Source of the DNA: Cocos nucifera
Lineage: Eukaryota > Streptophyta > Magnoliopsida > Arecales > Arecaceae
Direction: 5' to 3'
Length of the DNA: 64,000 bases
Assembly (NCBI GenBank): GCA_006176705.1
Contig: QRFJ01000480.1
Coordinates: forward strand, 331,103 to 395,102
Shown piece by piece: positions 20,290-33,175 of this stretch. The notes under the pieces were generated by a model. It was not told the DNA's origin and did not search any database. It was given only the letters and a program-made list of their open reading frames with translations. The position numbers and the translations under genes were made by a program. Each line of letters opens with the position of its first letter. Positions within the stretch are counted from its first letter, which is position 1.

Positions 20290-23225
20290 AAACTAAAAGC
20301 CATGAGAGTAGTTCGAATTGAACAAGTACATGCATGAGTTCTGCATTCTGCCAACACACAGTGTTCTTGATATGACAGACCTGCTTTCTGAAATCAAATG
20401 CATTTCCTTGCATATTTGCAGTTTGATCAACAAAGAGTTCCACTCAAGCTCCTCTTTCTACAAAATTGTCAATGCTCTCTATCATGATATTGAACAGAAA
20501 CAACTTGATAATAACAATAACAGTAAGATGCCTCGCAGCAATTAAGCCGATGCAATTCCATAAAATGCTTTAGAATAAATGCTTATGGAAAACACTAGTA
20601 AAAAAGGTCAAAATTTTTCTTTGACAATGAAACCCACTATGTTTTGTGAAAGATCAGGTAACGCAAATTACAAACATGAGCTGTGGAAGCACATAACAAC
20701 AAAAAATAAAACAAAAAGATTCAAGACTATGTTTCCAGGGGAAAAATTAATTCAGAAAATTTGAGTTGCAACAGGAAATTGTTGATTTGAAACCCGAGAT
20801 GAGATATATAAGCCGTTGAAACATGTATCTTAACAAACAGGAATAACCTAGAATATTTTCTAGATAATTCTAGTATATTTATAGAATATCATAGTATTCT
20901 CAGGAGTTGCAAATAATTCACAAAAGCATGATTTTGTTAATTGATATAAATAAAGAGAACTGGAGAGATTTTCAACAGGTTGAAGGTATTTTCCTCTCTT
21001 TTTTTTTGTGCATGGGGAGTTTTATTACTAGGCCGGAACATAGATAAACCACTCACTTTCTGATGGATATTACTATTGTCTCTTGTCTTCTTGATTTTGC
21101 GAATGTGCACTTGCTTGAGCCATAAAACATGTAGAAACACCAGATCTACTTTGTTGCATTGCATCTGCAGACATAATCTCGAAATGTTATAAGTATGTCA
21201 CTTCCATGTTTATTGAATGTTTTTGACTACACTTATAGTAGAAAGGAAATGTCAGCAGTGTATTTAAAAGTGAAAATAGAAGTACTGGTTCTAAATGAAA
21301 CAAACGAGGAACTAAGGATCATCAAGATATGAAGTGCTAATTGATAAGCAGTCGCAAGTCCTACAGAACTCAAAAATACAACACACAGATACACAATAGT
21401 CCCACATCTATAAATGAAGGAAAAACCTTATCTGAATATCTCTAAGAAGCAAATACCATGTTTTAGGAAAAATTTTCCTGCTGCCCATGTTGAACAAGTC
21501 AAGTCCTAAAATCGAAGATCAGGAAAATTGGAATGTTTTACATGTGGATCTTAGAAGTATCAAGTCCTAAACGATTCAAGATCACAATATTTTGACACTG
21601 AAACGCACATCTGTAAAAGAAGGGAAAACATAAAAAACCTGTAATCCCGTGAGAAAATCATGTGGAGTGAGCAAACACTTCTGGTCAGTTGTTCAGAACA
21701 AGAGTTTAATGGCGAAGCAGCAACAGGAAAAGGGGAATGTTTTATTTGGTAGTATAGCCCTGTTGGAAAAAATATGCATAACATGGGAGGCATATTATGA
21801 CTTATAGAGGAAAAGTAAGTCCTATATGACAGATTGCTAGAGGACAACACAATGACATGTACTTTATATATCGGGCAATGGTTTGCACAATCCTTCCATA
21901 TTAGTTTGCAGTAGTTTAATTCAGTTTAATTGCCTTGGTACTTGGCATTTATACCTTTGTTTAAAGAAATACACAAGTTGCTTGGTCTTAGTCATGCCAA
22001 TATAAGGGACAAATTTGATAATTCATATTCATGTGGTATGCAAGGGTTTAGCTATCAAACTGCTAAGAACATGTAGACCACACCTGACTCATTTCACCTT
22101 TGATGCAGTTTAGTCTATTAGCATTAGGGTCACTTGAATGGTAGTCCATCTGTTGGCTTAAGACTCTTGAGAATTCATTGCTTATGGCGTAAGCAAGAGC
22201 AGTATGAGAAGCCATATGTCTTTACAAATCTTCCATGCATATACTCAGGAAAGGCAAAATGGACTTCTTCATAAATAAAATATTCAATAAAAGATGTCAT
22301 AACATCAACTGAGATATAAACAAGTGTAAAATATAATTTCATTGCATATGGGGCTACTAGATATTATAATTAAGGACTGCAAGAATTATTCTTTCCCATT
22401 TAAACATAATATAGCACAACTAAAATAAGAATTTCCAAGTATGAGTACATATCTAATTGTCATTCCTCATACAGGCTGCAAAAAAACTGTATATACTCAA
22501 TTTAGAACTTATTCTTAAGAGGTAAAAAGAAATGCCATCAAATCTGAGGGAGCAAGAAAAATATTAGACTAATATCAGAAAAATTGAGATATCCTACAAT
22601 GGCATCAACTAGGTAGAAATAAACGCTAAAAGAGGGTACGAGGATAAGCCTTCTGTTAGCCTAAAGAAATTTGACCGATACCCAGCGACCTTGGAATTCC
22701 AAGTAAAATTCCCAGATCAAGTATCTCTTCTGGGACTGGCATTCATACAATCTCAGACATCGGGAAGCAATTCAAGTAACCAAGACCACATAGATGAATT
22801 CAATCCAAGGTCGCTACCATACAACATTTAAAATTTCTTGATTCTGTCTGAATGTCATACCAGATTGCCAAGTACCATGTCAAAAAATTAAGAAACAAGG
22901 CAAAATCAGAACATGCCGAAATTCCAAAATCAGAAATACACTTGAAAAATTTCACAACTTTTATCTGATGTTCTCTACACTTACGCAATTCAAACTCGAA
23001 GTGATAAAAAGTCAATTTTGATGATAAACACTGGATCCAAATACAAAATGCTGCATTTATCGAATTCAATGCATAACTTCCGATGGCTTACAACCAGAAA
23101 ACGAACAAAAAACATCGAAATAGATAAAGTAACTCCTACGCCTCAATCCAATCCATGCCCATTTTGAAATAGATAAAGATCCAAACAACGGGAAAAGGGA
23201 GATAACTCACCGACGGCAGCGTCGC
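20290..23225 (-). pseudogene. VAMP71-type R-SNARE pseudogene, exons 1(end) to SNARE exon
   Basis: On -, from high to low: a short exon end GACGCTGCCGTCG followed by a GTGAGT donor (23225-23206; DAAV, then a split Gly codon); an exon at about 22267-22084 reading HFAFPEYMHGRFVKTYG, then after a frameshift NEFSRVLSQQMDYHSSDPNA and KGEMSQ with a GT donor; and a SNARE-motif exon at about 20495-20290 reading IMIESIDNFVERGA, a stop (an Arg codon turned TGA), VELFVDQTANMQGNAFDFRK. These match plant VAMP711/714 in order. The transmembrane end is eroded and the SNARE exon's acceptor AG is lost. It is dead by frameshift and stop. Its 5' half-exon is on + at 19042-19213. Confidence 0.8.
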
Positions 23226-23236
23226 NNNNNNNNNNT
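23226..23236. other. Assembly gap (11 N)
   Basis: Eleven undetermined bases lie between the VAMP exon-1 donor side and the left arm of a 308-bp inverted repeat. The true length and order across the gap are unknown. Confidence 0.99.
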
Positions 23237-23275
23237 ATTATTATAAAGATTATTGTAACGACACCATCACTGAAA

Positions 23276-23310
<35 letters not shown>

Positions 23311-23544
23311 CAGGATACTAAACATCACTTTATTTAGGATAAATTTGATAAATATACTCTAATTTCATAATTTTTTTTTTCTTTTCTTCCTTAAAATTTA
23401 TATAAAAAAGAGATGTATATATTTTTGATAAACAATATAAAGAGATGTATATGTTAGAAAGAAGAGTGTAAATCTAAGAACGGAAGCATGCGTTAGCAGT
23501 TGTGGAGAAATTTTCTATCAATTGGGATGCAGTACAGTTGCAAG
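23237..23544 (+). repeat. Left arm of a 308-bp inverted repeat
   Basis: It matches the complement of 29641-29949 over its whole length, including a (TAA)n run of the same style and the inner end AGTACAGTTGCAAG. It starts immediately at the N gap. The arms enclose about 6.1 kb. Confidence 0.93.
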
Positions 23545-24667
23545 AGGTTTCATCCTTAGGAATTAAAAGCTCGACCATGGTTGTTACACAATTTTCTTAG
23601 TCATTTTTGTGGGATACTACTAGATTTGAGCAAGGTTTTTATTGTCAAGAATTGTCCAAAATGCAATCTTAAGTACATGACAACTCTGTTCACAGACCAT
23701 GCATCGTGTATGCTGATGGTCAAGCATCATCTATGGTTAGATGGTTCTCTTGGCAATTACACAACAAAGGATGGAACGATTGCAGTTTGAAGCTAAATCC
23801 AATTCATCAGTTCGACAAAATGATGAGCAACCAACTTCATCTTTTATGCAACTTGTGCAGACGCAAGACAGGAACCAATGTTGCTGGTTTTGTTTTGTTT
23901 TATTTTTTGTTTTTTTTATTTATTTTTACAGTTATGTTGCTGGTATTAACGATAACCCTCGGCACATGTTGCTTATCCGGTTACCCTCGGTCTCAGCATG
24001 TCAGTCCAATCATAACGTAGGCATGACTTCCCTTCTCAGCTGAACTCCGGCAGTAAATTGCAAAATGTGAATAACTCGATGGTTCAGTCGGATTGCACGT
24101 TCTTCTGGGTGTAGGTAAATTTTGTTCTTGCACTTAAAATTTAGGCTCTTAGGCTTTTAGTCACATCAATCAAACGTGGCAAACCCCAATCAAACTTGCC
24201 CGGTCTCGGTACGTCCAAGTCCAGGCTTCATAGGAACCTTCTCTTGGTCTCCCTCGACTCGAGACAATGATTCACGAGTCTGTCTGGCCCTCAACACGTC
24301 ATCATCATATGCTACCAAGCCTCTAGTTTTATTTTCCCTGCAATAAAGGATTCCGTTCTTATTTCTCAAGAACACCGGTTTGATGCACTAGTAGGATCAG
24401 TACTTAGTGCAACTCTGAGCAACTATTTGCGGTAATATTTCTCGGTACGTGATTTGTCTTTTTTAACAAGAACCACAATTAGAAGCATAGCGCAAATATA
24501 ACATGACATTTTTAACACCATCAAACAAAAATTGAACTTGTACCCTAACAGCGCAAGCTTACTCATGTCAGTATAACAAATATGAAGAAAGAACATATCT
24601 ACCTTAATCTTTTGTGAGATGGCAATGTGATCTCTTGGCATACAAATGCAAGCGCAATATAGATTAT
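23545..24667. other. Unassigned sequence between inverted-repeat arm and copia LTR
   Basis: Several short overlapping frames occur but none shows a domain I recognise. It is the DNA into which the copia element's 3' end is joined. Confidence 0.4.
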
Positions 24668-26897
24668 TGAAGGAAAATCTTGATTTTTCGGTCCAGGTTC
24701 GTCCAGATCTGATTAGATCAAGAGATATTTTTGAAATATATCTCTTGATCTCAATCAGATCTTGATATGTTTCAGATCTGATTCTTATTATTTTAATAAA
24801 TAAAATAAAACAAGATAAATTAAATCAAATTTAATTTATCTGATTTGGATAATCCTATTACCCTGTAGAATGATCCTGATTGCAGCGGAAGGTTCTGTGA
24901 TCTTAGCCACGCAAGGGCCTGGCCTCTACGGTATCCACTCGGGTTGGATCGGAGATCCTCTTTTCTCTATCACACTCCAAAAATCAGATCTGGATCTGAT
25001 CTGGAGGGTCTTCAAAAACTCTTTGAAGACTGCAATCGTCCTTTTGCAGCACGCAGCCTTCTTGATTTTGATGTCATCTTTTCTTTGCTGAATCGCACCA
25101 ACCTAAGTCCAAAACACCTTTTGACGTGGAGAGCAAGGGGGAAGAAGCTATGGCGTGGAGAAGGAGGGAAGGCAGCCTTGGGGCGTGGGGTTTCTTCAAT
25201 TGCATTCACTTAGGTTAGTGGGCGCAGGTCTTATTTATAGACCTCTTGTGATCCAACTCCTCTTCCTCTCAACCAATTACAACCTTTGTGAAATCAGATC
25301 TAAATCTGATTGGTTGGAATAAGACCCTGGATTCCTCTTAGAGGCGCCTAAGATCAGTCAAACTGGATTCTTTTAGTAGAACTCTGATTGGAATCCAAAA
25401 GGAGGTGGAGTCCTTGTCCAACAAGGACCTAGGCGCCTCCTACTTGGGCTCACGCCACCCTTGCGTCGCCCTTCTCCTTGCCAGGTTCTGAGCGGGGACA
25501 GCCCCCACCAGCTCTCCAATAGGTGCATGACATGTGGTCAAAAGTCAAAGGGTCAATGTCAATGTTTGACCAATCAAAGGTAGACTTTTGACCAAAGTCA
25601 AAGAACAAGAAATGGCAGGTGACCAAAAATGGCAAGTAATGTTACAAATAAGACAACCTATTCTGACTTGGACAACTCCAGTCAGACCATATGAAGGCCT
25701 CTGATTGAGCACAAACTCTTTGGCTCAGTCAGGACAACTTATTTGTGATAGTAAAAAAGAACGTTAGGTTCAATCGAGTGCTAGCACGAATTTTCTTGAA
25801 CCTAATTGAATCTTCATTCAGATCAATTGAATTAGATCAGTTCAATTGATGATCACCAGATTCAAACCCTTGTTTGTGACCCAGTTAGGTTCAGTTCTGT
25901 ATGGTAATGGGATATGTCATGATCTCTATCATAACATCATCGAAACTTCTTTCGATGGATCAGAACTCTCTGATTCGAACAGCTAGAATGATCGATCATC
26001 TAAATCATTCTAATTGCTCCAAAACACCAGTGAACCTAGAGTATATGGTGCAACCCATCAGAGCTGAATGCGACCTCTTGGTGCAGCTACCTGTGTGATT
26101 CAGTTCTTCTACTTGAGCCCGATCAGATTAGTTAAGGTGAACTCGTCAAACCCTAGTCTCTGTCATATGATGTAATCATTCGATTCGAGTCCAATGTGAA
26201 AATCTAAATAGAAACTCTTTCTATTATTTCACTCTACCATGGCCATGGATTTTTGGACTTGATTCTCATGATCATCATAGGGCTACTCCTCTACCACCGA
26301 GGTAGATAGATTCCATCTTTGCAATCCAGTTCTACAATGAACATGCTATAGCCAACATACACCTCAGGGTTCCATATGGCTAGGAGACCGAGTAATGGTG
26401 TAGTCAAACTATAACACCCTCAAGGTGAACTGCCGATGCATCTCAGGTCAAAGAACCAGACACACTACTCAGCATCGAGTCAGTCATTGACGAGAAGGTA
26501 GACTCCCTAATGACTACTCGAGGTGTCACGCTCATGGCCCTTGTTCTCTAACGAGTACTGTACTCTCGCTCCGTTGTCTCCACACCGTAGACTCAAGACT
26601 CATCTACTAAAGAGAAGCGATCGTATAACCAACCTTCCGATCAATCACCATCTCGTGATGATCCTATGGTCGGAGCTGTTTATGAGTTAATAATGATTAT
26701 TCATGTCTTAAATTTTCAACTCTTGAAAATATGAATTATCATTACCATTAACTCAAAGGATGTATCACAGACACTAAATACACATGTGTGATAGAAAATA
26801 ACCCATTTCATTAAATTATAGTCAAAATTACAATTTTGCCCCTAGAATGTATTACAAGTGTCAGCCAATTCTGGCTTCTAGGGCACATATATCAACA
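24668..26897 (-). repeat. 3' LTR of the degenerate Ty1/copia element (about 2.2 kb)
   Basis: On -, it starts TGTTGATATATGTGCCC at 26897, just after a classic copia polypurine tract (CAGTGGGAGAT, 26898-26908). It ends at about 24668 (TTTTCCTTCA). A TATA box on - (TCTATAAATAAG) lies at about 25229-25240. The right 660 bp are shared with the fragment at 19200-19876. The 24668 end is inferred from the terminal CA only. Confidence 0.75.
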
Positions 26898-29640
26898 ATC
26901 TCCCACTGCCTAAAGCCAATTGTACAAGCTCCTAAGTCCCAATCTTCTCAAGATGGCTTCGATTTCTGCTGGCCCAACGGCTTGTCAGTTGGGTCTTGCC
27001 ACATTAATCTGTTGGACGTGACTCTCTTTGACCTCAACGTAAACCTTTCTCAAGGAATCGCGGATAGATGGTATCACCGTTTGCTAGTTCAGCACAAAAG
27101 TCTGCCAGATGTCGACTTTCGATCATCATATATCGGACATGAAGTCCAGTCTGTGTATACCCTGAACTTGGAGTTCTCCATTACCAAAGACCAACATCAT
27201 ATCCTTAGTTCTTCTCAAGTTACTAAGGTACATTTTCAAAAGAAGTCCAGTTTCTTCACCTGAAATTTGACTGATACTGCTTGTATGACACTCCAGCATG
27301 GGCTATATCAGGTCGTGTACATATGCATGGCATACATGAGGCTCCTATGCAGAAGCATAAGGATCTTGCTCTAGCATTCTATTTTCTCAGGTGTGCTGGG
27401 GCACATCTTCTTGGAAAGATGAATACCATGTCTGAAGATATTAATCCCCTCTTAGAGTTTTCCATACTAAACACTCTTTATACTTCTCTATGTACATTTC
27501 TGTGAAAGTCCTAAGCATCCTTATTCGGTCTATCCCTATAGACCTTAATTCCTAGAATAAAGGATACTTCACCTAGGTCTTTCATGGAGAATTCTTTAGA
27601 CAACCACATCTTGACTGATGTCAACATGGGAATATCATTTCTCAATAAGGAGGATGTCACCCACGTACAATACGAGGAAGACAACACGCTCCCACTGACC
27701 CTTTTGAAAACACATGGTTCATCTTCGTTTTTGATGAAACCAAACTTTTGATCATATCATTGAAACGAGTGTTCCAGCTCCAGATGCTTGCCTTTAAGTC
27801 CATATATGGACCTTTGCAGCTTGCAAACCTTGTGATCAGTAATCACTGGATGTAAAACCTAGCGGCTGTTCCATAAGATATCTTCCTCAAGTATCCATTT
27901 AGGAAATACCGTTTCAACGTCCATTTGCCATATTTCATAATCGAAATAGGCGCAACAGCAAGCAATTGCGGATGGATTTAGCATAGAAACTACCGAGAGA
28001 AAAGGTATTCTTGATAGTCAATGCCTTCCGTTCTAAGACTATAACCTTTTGCCACCAGCCTACCTGAATGTCTCCACATTCCATCTGCACCAATCTTTCT
28101 CTTGAAGATCCATTTACACCAATATTACATACCTTTGGGGACATCTACCAAGGTCCAGAACTTGGGTTTGAGGCATCGAGTACATCTCTGACTTATCATT
28201 CGCTAAGCCATTTCCTAGAGTCCGATATATATGATCGCCTCGTTGTAGTTTTGGGATATACATCCCCAATAGGATAACAAATTACCATACGAGGAACATT
28301 TCCTGCACTCCTCTGAAATAAACCTAAGTATCTTTCAGGGGACGGAAAACTCTTCCGATCTAAGGTGGAGGAGGGTAGCTGTTCTAATTGAGGCCAACTA
28401 GATTTTGGTATCCACTTGCGTCCTTATCCTTCTCACTTAGTGACTTTCTCATTCAACTAATCTGCTTTCCATGCCACTATCTTAATAAACATTTCAAGAA
28501 ATTAATGGCCATGTCGACGTCACAATCACATTGTTGGTCTCTGAATGAGAATAGGTATCCTAATACTCTTTAGGATATCATATGAATCGAGCTCTAAAGG
28601 ACCTAAACTCTAACTGGTCCGCTTGTTGTCTTTTGACATGAGCCGAACAACCCCAAATCTGAGATGACTCAGACTTGGTTTTTATTTACCGTGCCATATC
28701 TCATACGTATGGTACGGCAACGGTTTTAGAGGAAACCTATTCTTATAATAGATTGAAGTTAATAACTGAATGTCCCCGAAAAAACATCTGGGAGTCTGTA
28801 AGCTCATCATAGATGCGAACCCATTATCCAATAAGTCCGATTTCTCCATTTTGAAACCCCGTTGAGTTGAGGGTTCTGTGCAGTCCATTGAGAGACTATG
28901 CCATTTCTCTTAGATAGTCTAGGAATTCCCGCTAGGTATCACCTCCTCGATCTGATCGACAGAACCTTAATGGATTTTCCAATTTATTTTCTACTTCATG
29001 TCTGAATTCTTTGGAAACTTTTCAAAGGCTTTCAGGACTTACTGTCTTAGATTAACACATACCCATACCTAGAACAGGATCCATCGGTAAAAGAATTGAA
29101 GTTAGACAAAAATTAGCTCTAGCCGGTCAACACGAAGGGCCGCCATACATCAGGTATGTAACAGGAAGAAGTATCTTTAGGCCCTTCTCCCCATGTTCCA
29201 ACAAAAAAGGAGTTGTTGTCATTTTTGCCTGAAGCAAGATTCACAAGCTGGATATAAAAAAGTAATGGACTCAATAGTCATTATTTCTCCAATTTGTTAT
29301 CCTCTCTTCTGCTATATAGACCTAACTCATGGTGCCATAGATTATCGGTACTTGGACACCTATCCAGTCGTTGGTATCACGTTTTGCCTCCGAATAGTTA
29401 TAAAACAGTACATCAATATGTCCAATCTGATAAGACCATTAACAGGAAAACCATATTGCAATTTTATTTCTTGTCATAAAGAATGTTACAATGCTCCTTA
29501 AAGAAGGTTTATCGCATAATAACCTTCTGGTGCTAAGTATTGAAAACAGAAACAATTCCTGCGAGCTGCAGGCACATAATAAATAGTCTTTAAAAACTAA
29601 GTCTTTTTAAACCAGATGAATTATCGCAGAGTGTATGTTC
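26898..29640 (-). pseudogene. Ty1/copia pol remnant (integrase, reverse transcriptase, RNase H)
   Basis: Read on -, the order follows copia. The integrase region (about 29330-28680) has FVGTWGEGPKD, FTDGSCSRYGYV and YEIWHGK. Reverse transcriptase (about 27930-27560) has WQMDVKTVF, KVCKLQRSIYGLK, FGFIKNEDEPCVFK, WLSKEFSMKDLGEVSFILGI and PDIAHA. An RNase H region at about 27150-26910 has DDRKSTSG. Stops and frameshifts occur every 50-150 bp. Gag, the primer site and the 5' LTR are missing, since the sequence passes into the inverted-repeat arm at 29641. Confidence 0.85.
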
Positions 29641-29874
29641 CTTGCAACTGTACTGCATCCCAATTGATAGAAAATTTCTCCACAACTGCTAACGCATGCT
29701 TCCGTTCTTAGATTTACACTCTTCTTTCTAACATATACATCTCTTTATATTGTTTATCAAAAATATATACATCTCTTTTTTATATAAATTTTAAGGAAGA
29801 AAAGAAAAAAAAAATTATGAAATTAGAGTATATTTATCAAATTTATCCTAAATAAAGTGATGTTTAGTATCCTG

Positions 29875-29909
<35 letters not shown>

Positions 29910-29949
29910 TTTCAGTGATGGTGTCGTTACAATAATCTTTATAATAATA
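29641..29949 (-). repeat. Right arm of the inverted repeat
   Basis: It is the complement of 23237-23544 and includes (TTA)n at about 29878-29909. On its far side the sequence runs into the ACR promoter region, so this arm may be the genuine locus and the left arm a copy. Confidence 0.93.
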
Positions 29950-30139
29950 ATAATAAATATTTTAATATAAATTTTGAAATATTACTTTAACTAGTTAGAG
30001 TTATAATTATGACGATGATCGATAACAGTTTAGGTGGAGGTCCGTGCACAACCTTGCCGCGGCCTGCTGAAGGCTCCCGCCGGTCCCAGGCCGGTCCGGG
30101 TGGGTCCAGTGGTGCGGAGCCAACGGGGCGACCACCTTA

Positions 30140-30145
30140 CACGTG
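30140..30145 (+). promoter_or_regulatory. G-box (CACGTG) upstream of the ACR gene
   Basis: CACGTG sits within TTACACGTGTGAGG, about 200 bp upstream of the likely transcription start. G-boxes of this form can bind bZIP or bHLH factors (including ABRE-type). Function here is inference. Confidence 0.4.
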
Positions 30146-30297
30146 TGAGGTCGGGGACGGGGCCTCCCACGAGTCATCCGACATTCTCTCCGACCAAACT
30201 CGGGTGGCGAATCCCAATTTTAGCATCGACGGTGCCTCCCCTTTAACCACAAAAAACCACAACCCTCCCGCTTCCAGAACCACCACCCAGCAGAGAT

Positions 30298-30450
30298 TTA
30301 TAATAAACAGGAAAAGAAGGGAGAAACCCAGAGGCTTCTCTTTCTTTCTCCCAAGCTTCAGATCCCTCAAACAGGGATCTTTCTATCAAAGCTCTTTCCT
30401 CTCCAGCTTTGCTTTGATTACCATCAGGATATATGTAGATAGCTGTTAAG
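30298..30450 (+). other. Likely promoter TATA and 5' UTR exon of the ACR gene
   Basis: A TATA-like TTATAATAAA at about 30299-30308 is followed by a CT-rich leader that ends AGCTGTTAAG at 30450, before a GTATGA donor. The 2.7-kb intron would end at the acceptor ACAATAG (33157). No RNA evidence is available. Confidence 0.5.
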
Positions 30451-32255
30451 GTATGATTCTATCGTGTTTTCCCTTTTTTTGGGCCAAAGCAAAGCAATGC
30501 GATTGCTTTGGTCAATGGAGGCATGCATATATCTAACTGGTTTGCTTGTGTCTGATTGTAAAGTGATGATCTTTAGAGAAGGTAAGTTTTTGATCAATGA
30601 ATGCAAAGAAGGGAGGAAAAAAAATCGGGAACAAAAGAAAAGAAAAGAAATGCGAAGTAGAAGAAGACAGTAGCCATGGATGGAATGTTATATCTAATAA
30701 GGAGATGGCAATCTTGAAACAAATCTAAAAATTTATATGATCTAGTCTAGTAATATAAATGCAGAACATGTTATAGTGACAGGTTTTGTTCGATGATAAT
30801 TCTGTTTGAGGGGCAGCTTCAGATGGCAAGCACAGCTCAGGCAAAGATGGGGCAAATTGATGTTGTGAATAGTATATTAGAATCATGATATAATATCAAG
30901 CCTTTTTTTTTTCCCAACTGCTTGGGGTCGGATTTATGAATCTTTGCAAGAAACAAACAGTAGATAAGTTGAACCCATGTTGGCAGCATCTTTTCCTGCA
31001 TGCTGCCAATGGATTTTATCCATCTGAATAAGCTGCAGAAATTTCCTTCTAGAATATTAATAGCTCATGGAGCATCTCCTCGCTAAACAGGGGTATCAAT
31101 TGGGCCTTACCTTTCTAAAGTATTTCAATCCATAAGGAATCATTGACACTGCCTACAATTTTTTAGATGCTTTTATGTTGCTCATTTGCTCCTAGTGAAG
31201 GCTTTTTTGTTTGTTTGTTTGTTTCTTCTTTGTTTGAGATAAGGCTTGTAACCAAAGATTATGTTATCATACTTTCCTCTGCAAATTAACGAGGTGAGCT
31301 TTCTAACTAGCTCATCTTGTCAGGTCAGTATTTATTGTGACTGTTGAATATTGTATTAAGGATCATCTGACTATAACTCTCAAGTACCATATTCTAATTT
31401 TCTTTTAGGCTTCCTCATTTGAGAAAAGTGTTCTACGCCTGCTTTAGATTGTAACTATTAATGCCTCTCATTCTCTCTATATTGTGAGCCCTTCCAATCT
31501 TCTATTATTCATAACCTCACTTAGTCTAACGTCAATTTCTCGTCAAATTAATCTATTTTTCAGGACTTAAAAATGGTGAAGCACATTGGTGAACAATATG
31601 AATGCAGTAGCTTTTCTATTCTCAAGCAGACATGAACGCATTCTATAAGCATTTAGGGAATCAGTTAAAAATTCATTAGTGTAATCAGTTAAAAATTCTT
31701 TGGCACGTGTTAGTGTTTTAACATTATTGATATTCTTATTAGGATTTGTCTCAAGTTGATGAATTGGAAGTTTGAAAATGACATATTTAACAACTTAAGC
31801 ATCCTAAGAACTTTTTAGGAAGCATAGCGTGTGAAATGTCTTTTCTTGTTAATTATTGTTCATAGTGATGTTTAAGGTTCTTCAGTGTCACCTGCATGAT
31901 AGATTTTTTTTTTTTTGTGATGACTTTTTGTCTTTCCTTAGTTATCCTATCACCCTATGTTTCTTGAAAGCTATCCATGTTTTGTCTTGTCATATCCTCC
32001 TGAAAGCAAGTACGGACTGTAGCACATATTTCATTTTAATCATGTTTCTCCATCCTCAAGTTGCAGGGCCAGTATTTCTGTCGCAAAAGTTAAACTCTTG
32101 AACTCATACAACAATGGAAAAAATGATCAATATCCAAGGAACAAAAGCTGTATCACATGTAGATAATTTTGTGGACAATCTAAAACAAGTGGATGTACTG
32201 AACATAAATAATCTGCACCTTCTTAGGACTACAAGACCTACATCGTTTGGGATGG

Positions 32256-32704
32256 TTATTCCTGGATGGTTTCAGGTTGATGCTATGCCCACAGCTTTTG
32301 ACATTTAATCTTGACTTGCCTCCATCTTTCTTGGATAACACTTCTTTTGTAACAAACAGTCATAGCATGTTAACTCTTAGCATCTTCCATGTTTGTGTTT
32401 TTAGTTTATTCCTGGATGGTTTCAGGTGATGCTATGCCTGCAGCTTTTGACATTTAATCTTGACTTGCCTCCATCTTTCTTGGATCACATTCCTTTTGTA
32501 ACCAACTGTCATAGCATGTTAACTCTTAGCACCTTCCATGTTTGTGTTTATAGTTTATTCCTGGATGGTTTCAGGATGAAGCTATGCCTGCAGCTTTTGA
32601 CATTTAATCTTGACCTGCCTCCATCTTTCTTGGATAACATTCCTTTAGTAACCAATAGTTATAGCATGTTAACTCTTAGCACCTTCCATTTTTGTGTTTT
32701 TAGT
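32256..32704 (+). repeat. Three tandem 149-150-bp repeats in the ACR 5' UTR intron
   Basis: Units start at 32256, 32406 and 32555 with TTATTCCTGGATGGTTTCAG and continue GCTATGCCTGCAGCTTTTGAC. The second and third are nearly identical; the first diverges a little. Each carries a TTTCAG|G that looks like a splice acceptor. The frames across the units are hydrophobic and not recognised. Confidence 0.9.
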
Positions 32705-33086
32705 TTATTCTTGTTTTCTTGTGACTGATCAAACTAGGAAGAAACCTTATAACTCGTAACTGCATCTTTTTGAGTCCCTACACCCCAATATCAATGGATA
32801 TATATTACACATGTAAGAAGAAAAGTACTATTATTATATAATATGTTTACATAATTTTAATTAGTAATTACCATGCTTGTTATTATTTAACTAGTATAGA
32901 TATTAATTTGTATAATGATTTACAGCTACAATTAGGTTTAGTTTAGATATAAATACATTTACATATTTTCTAAAGTCAACTGGATCAATAACAATGAAGT
33001 TAGCTTCCAATCCATCCAATTTTTGGTACATATATGAAATAATACTGCTAGGAAAAAAAGGATAAGAAATAATGCATAATCAAACA

Positions 33087-33131
33087 AAAAAAAAAAAAAA
33101 AAAACAACAAAACATATATATATATATATAT
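33087..33131 (+). repeat. (A)n(TA)n microsatellite in the ACR 5' UTR intron
   Basis: An A-run of about 20 bases is followed by AACAACAAAAC and (AT)n, just upstream of the intron acceptor at 33157. Confidence 0.9.
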
Positions 33132-33175
33132 GAATGATGCTATTTTTTGAACAATAGGCTTCATTTTGATCACCC

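Noticed and set aside
24870..25213. ORFs on both strands near 25 kb
   Set aside because: They fall inside the R-U5 part of the copia LTR.
30009..30449. 146-aa ORF upstream of the ACR gene
   Set aside because: It spans the promoter and 5' UTR and crosses the likely TATA box; the real product starts at 33201.
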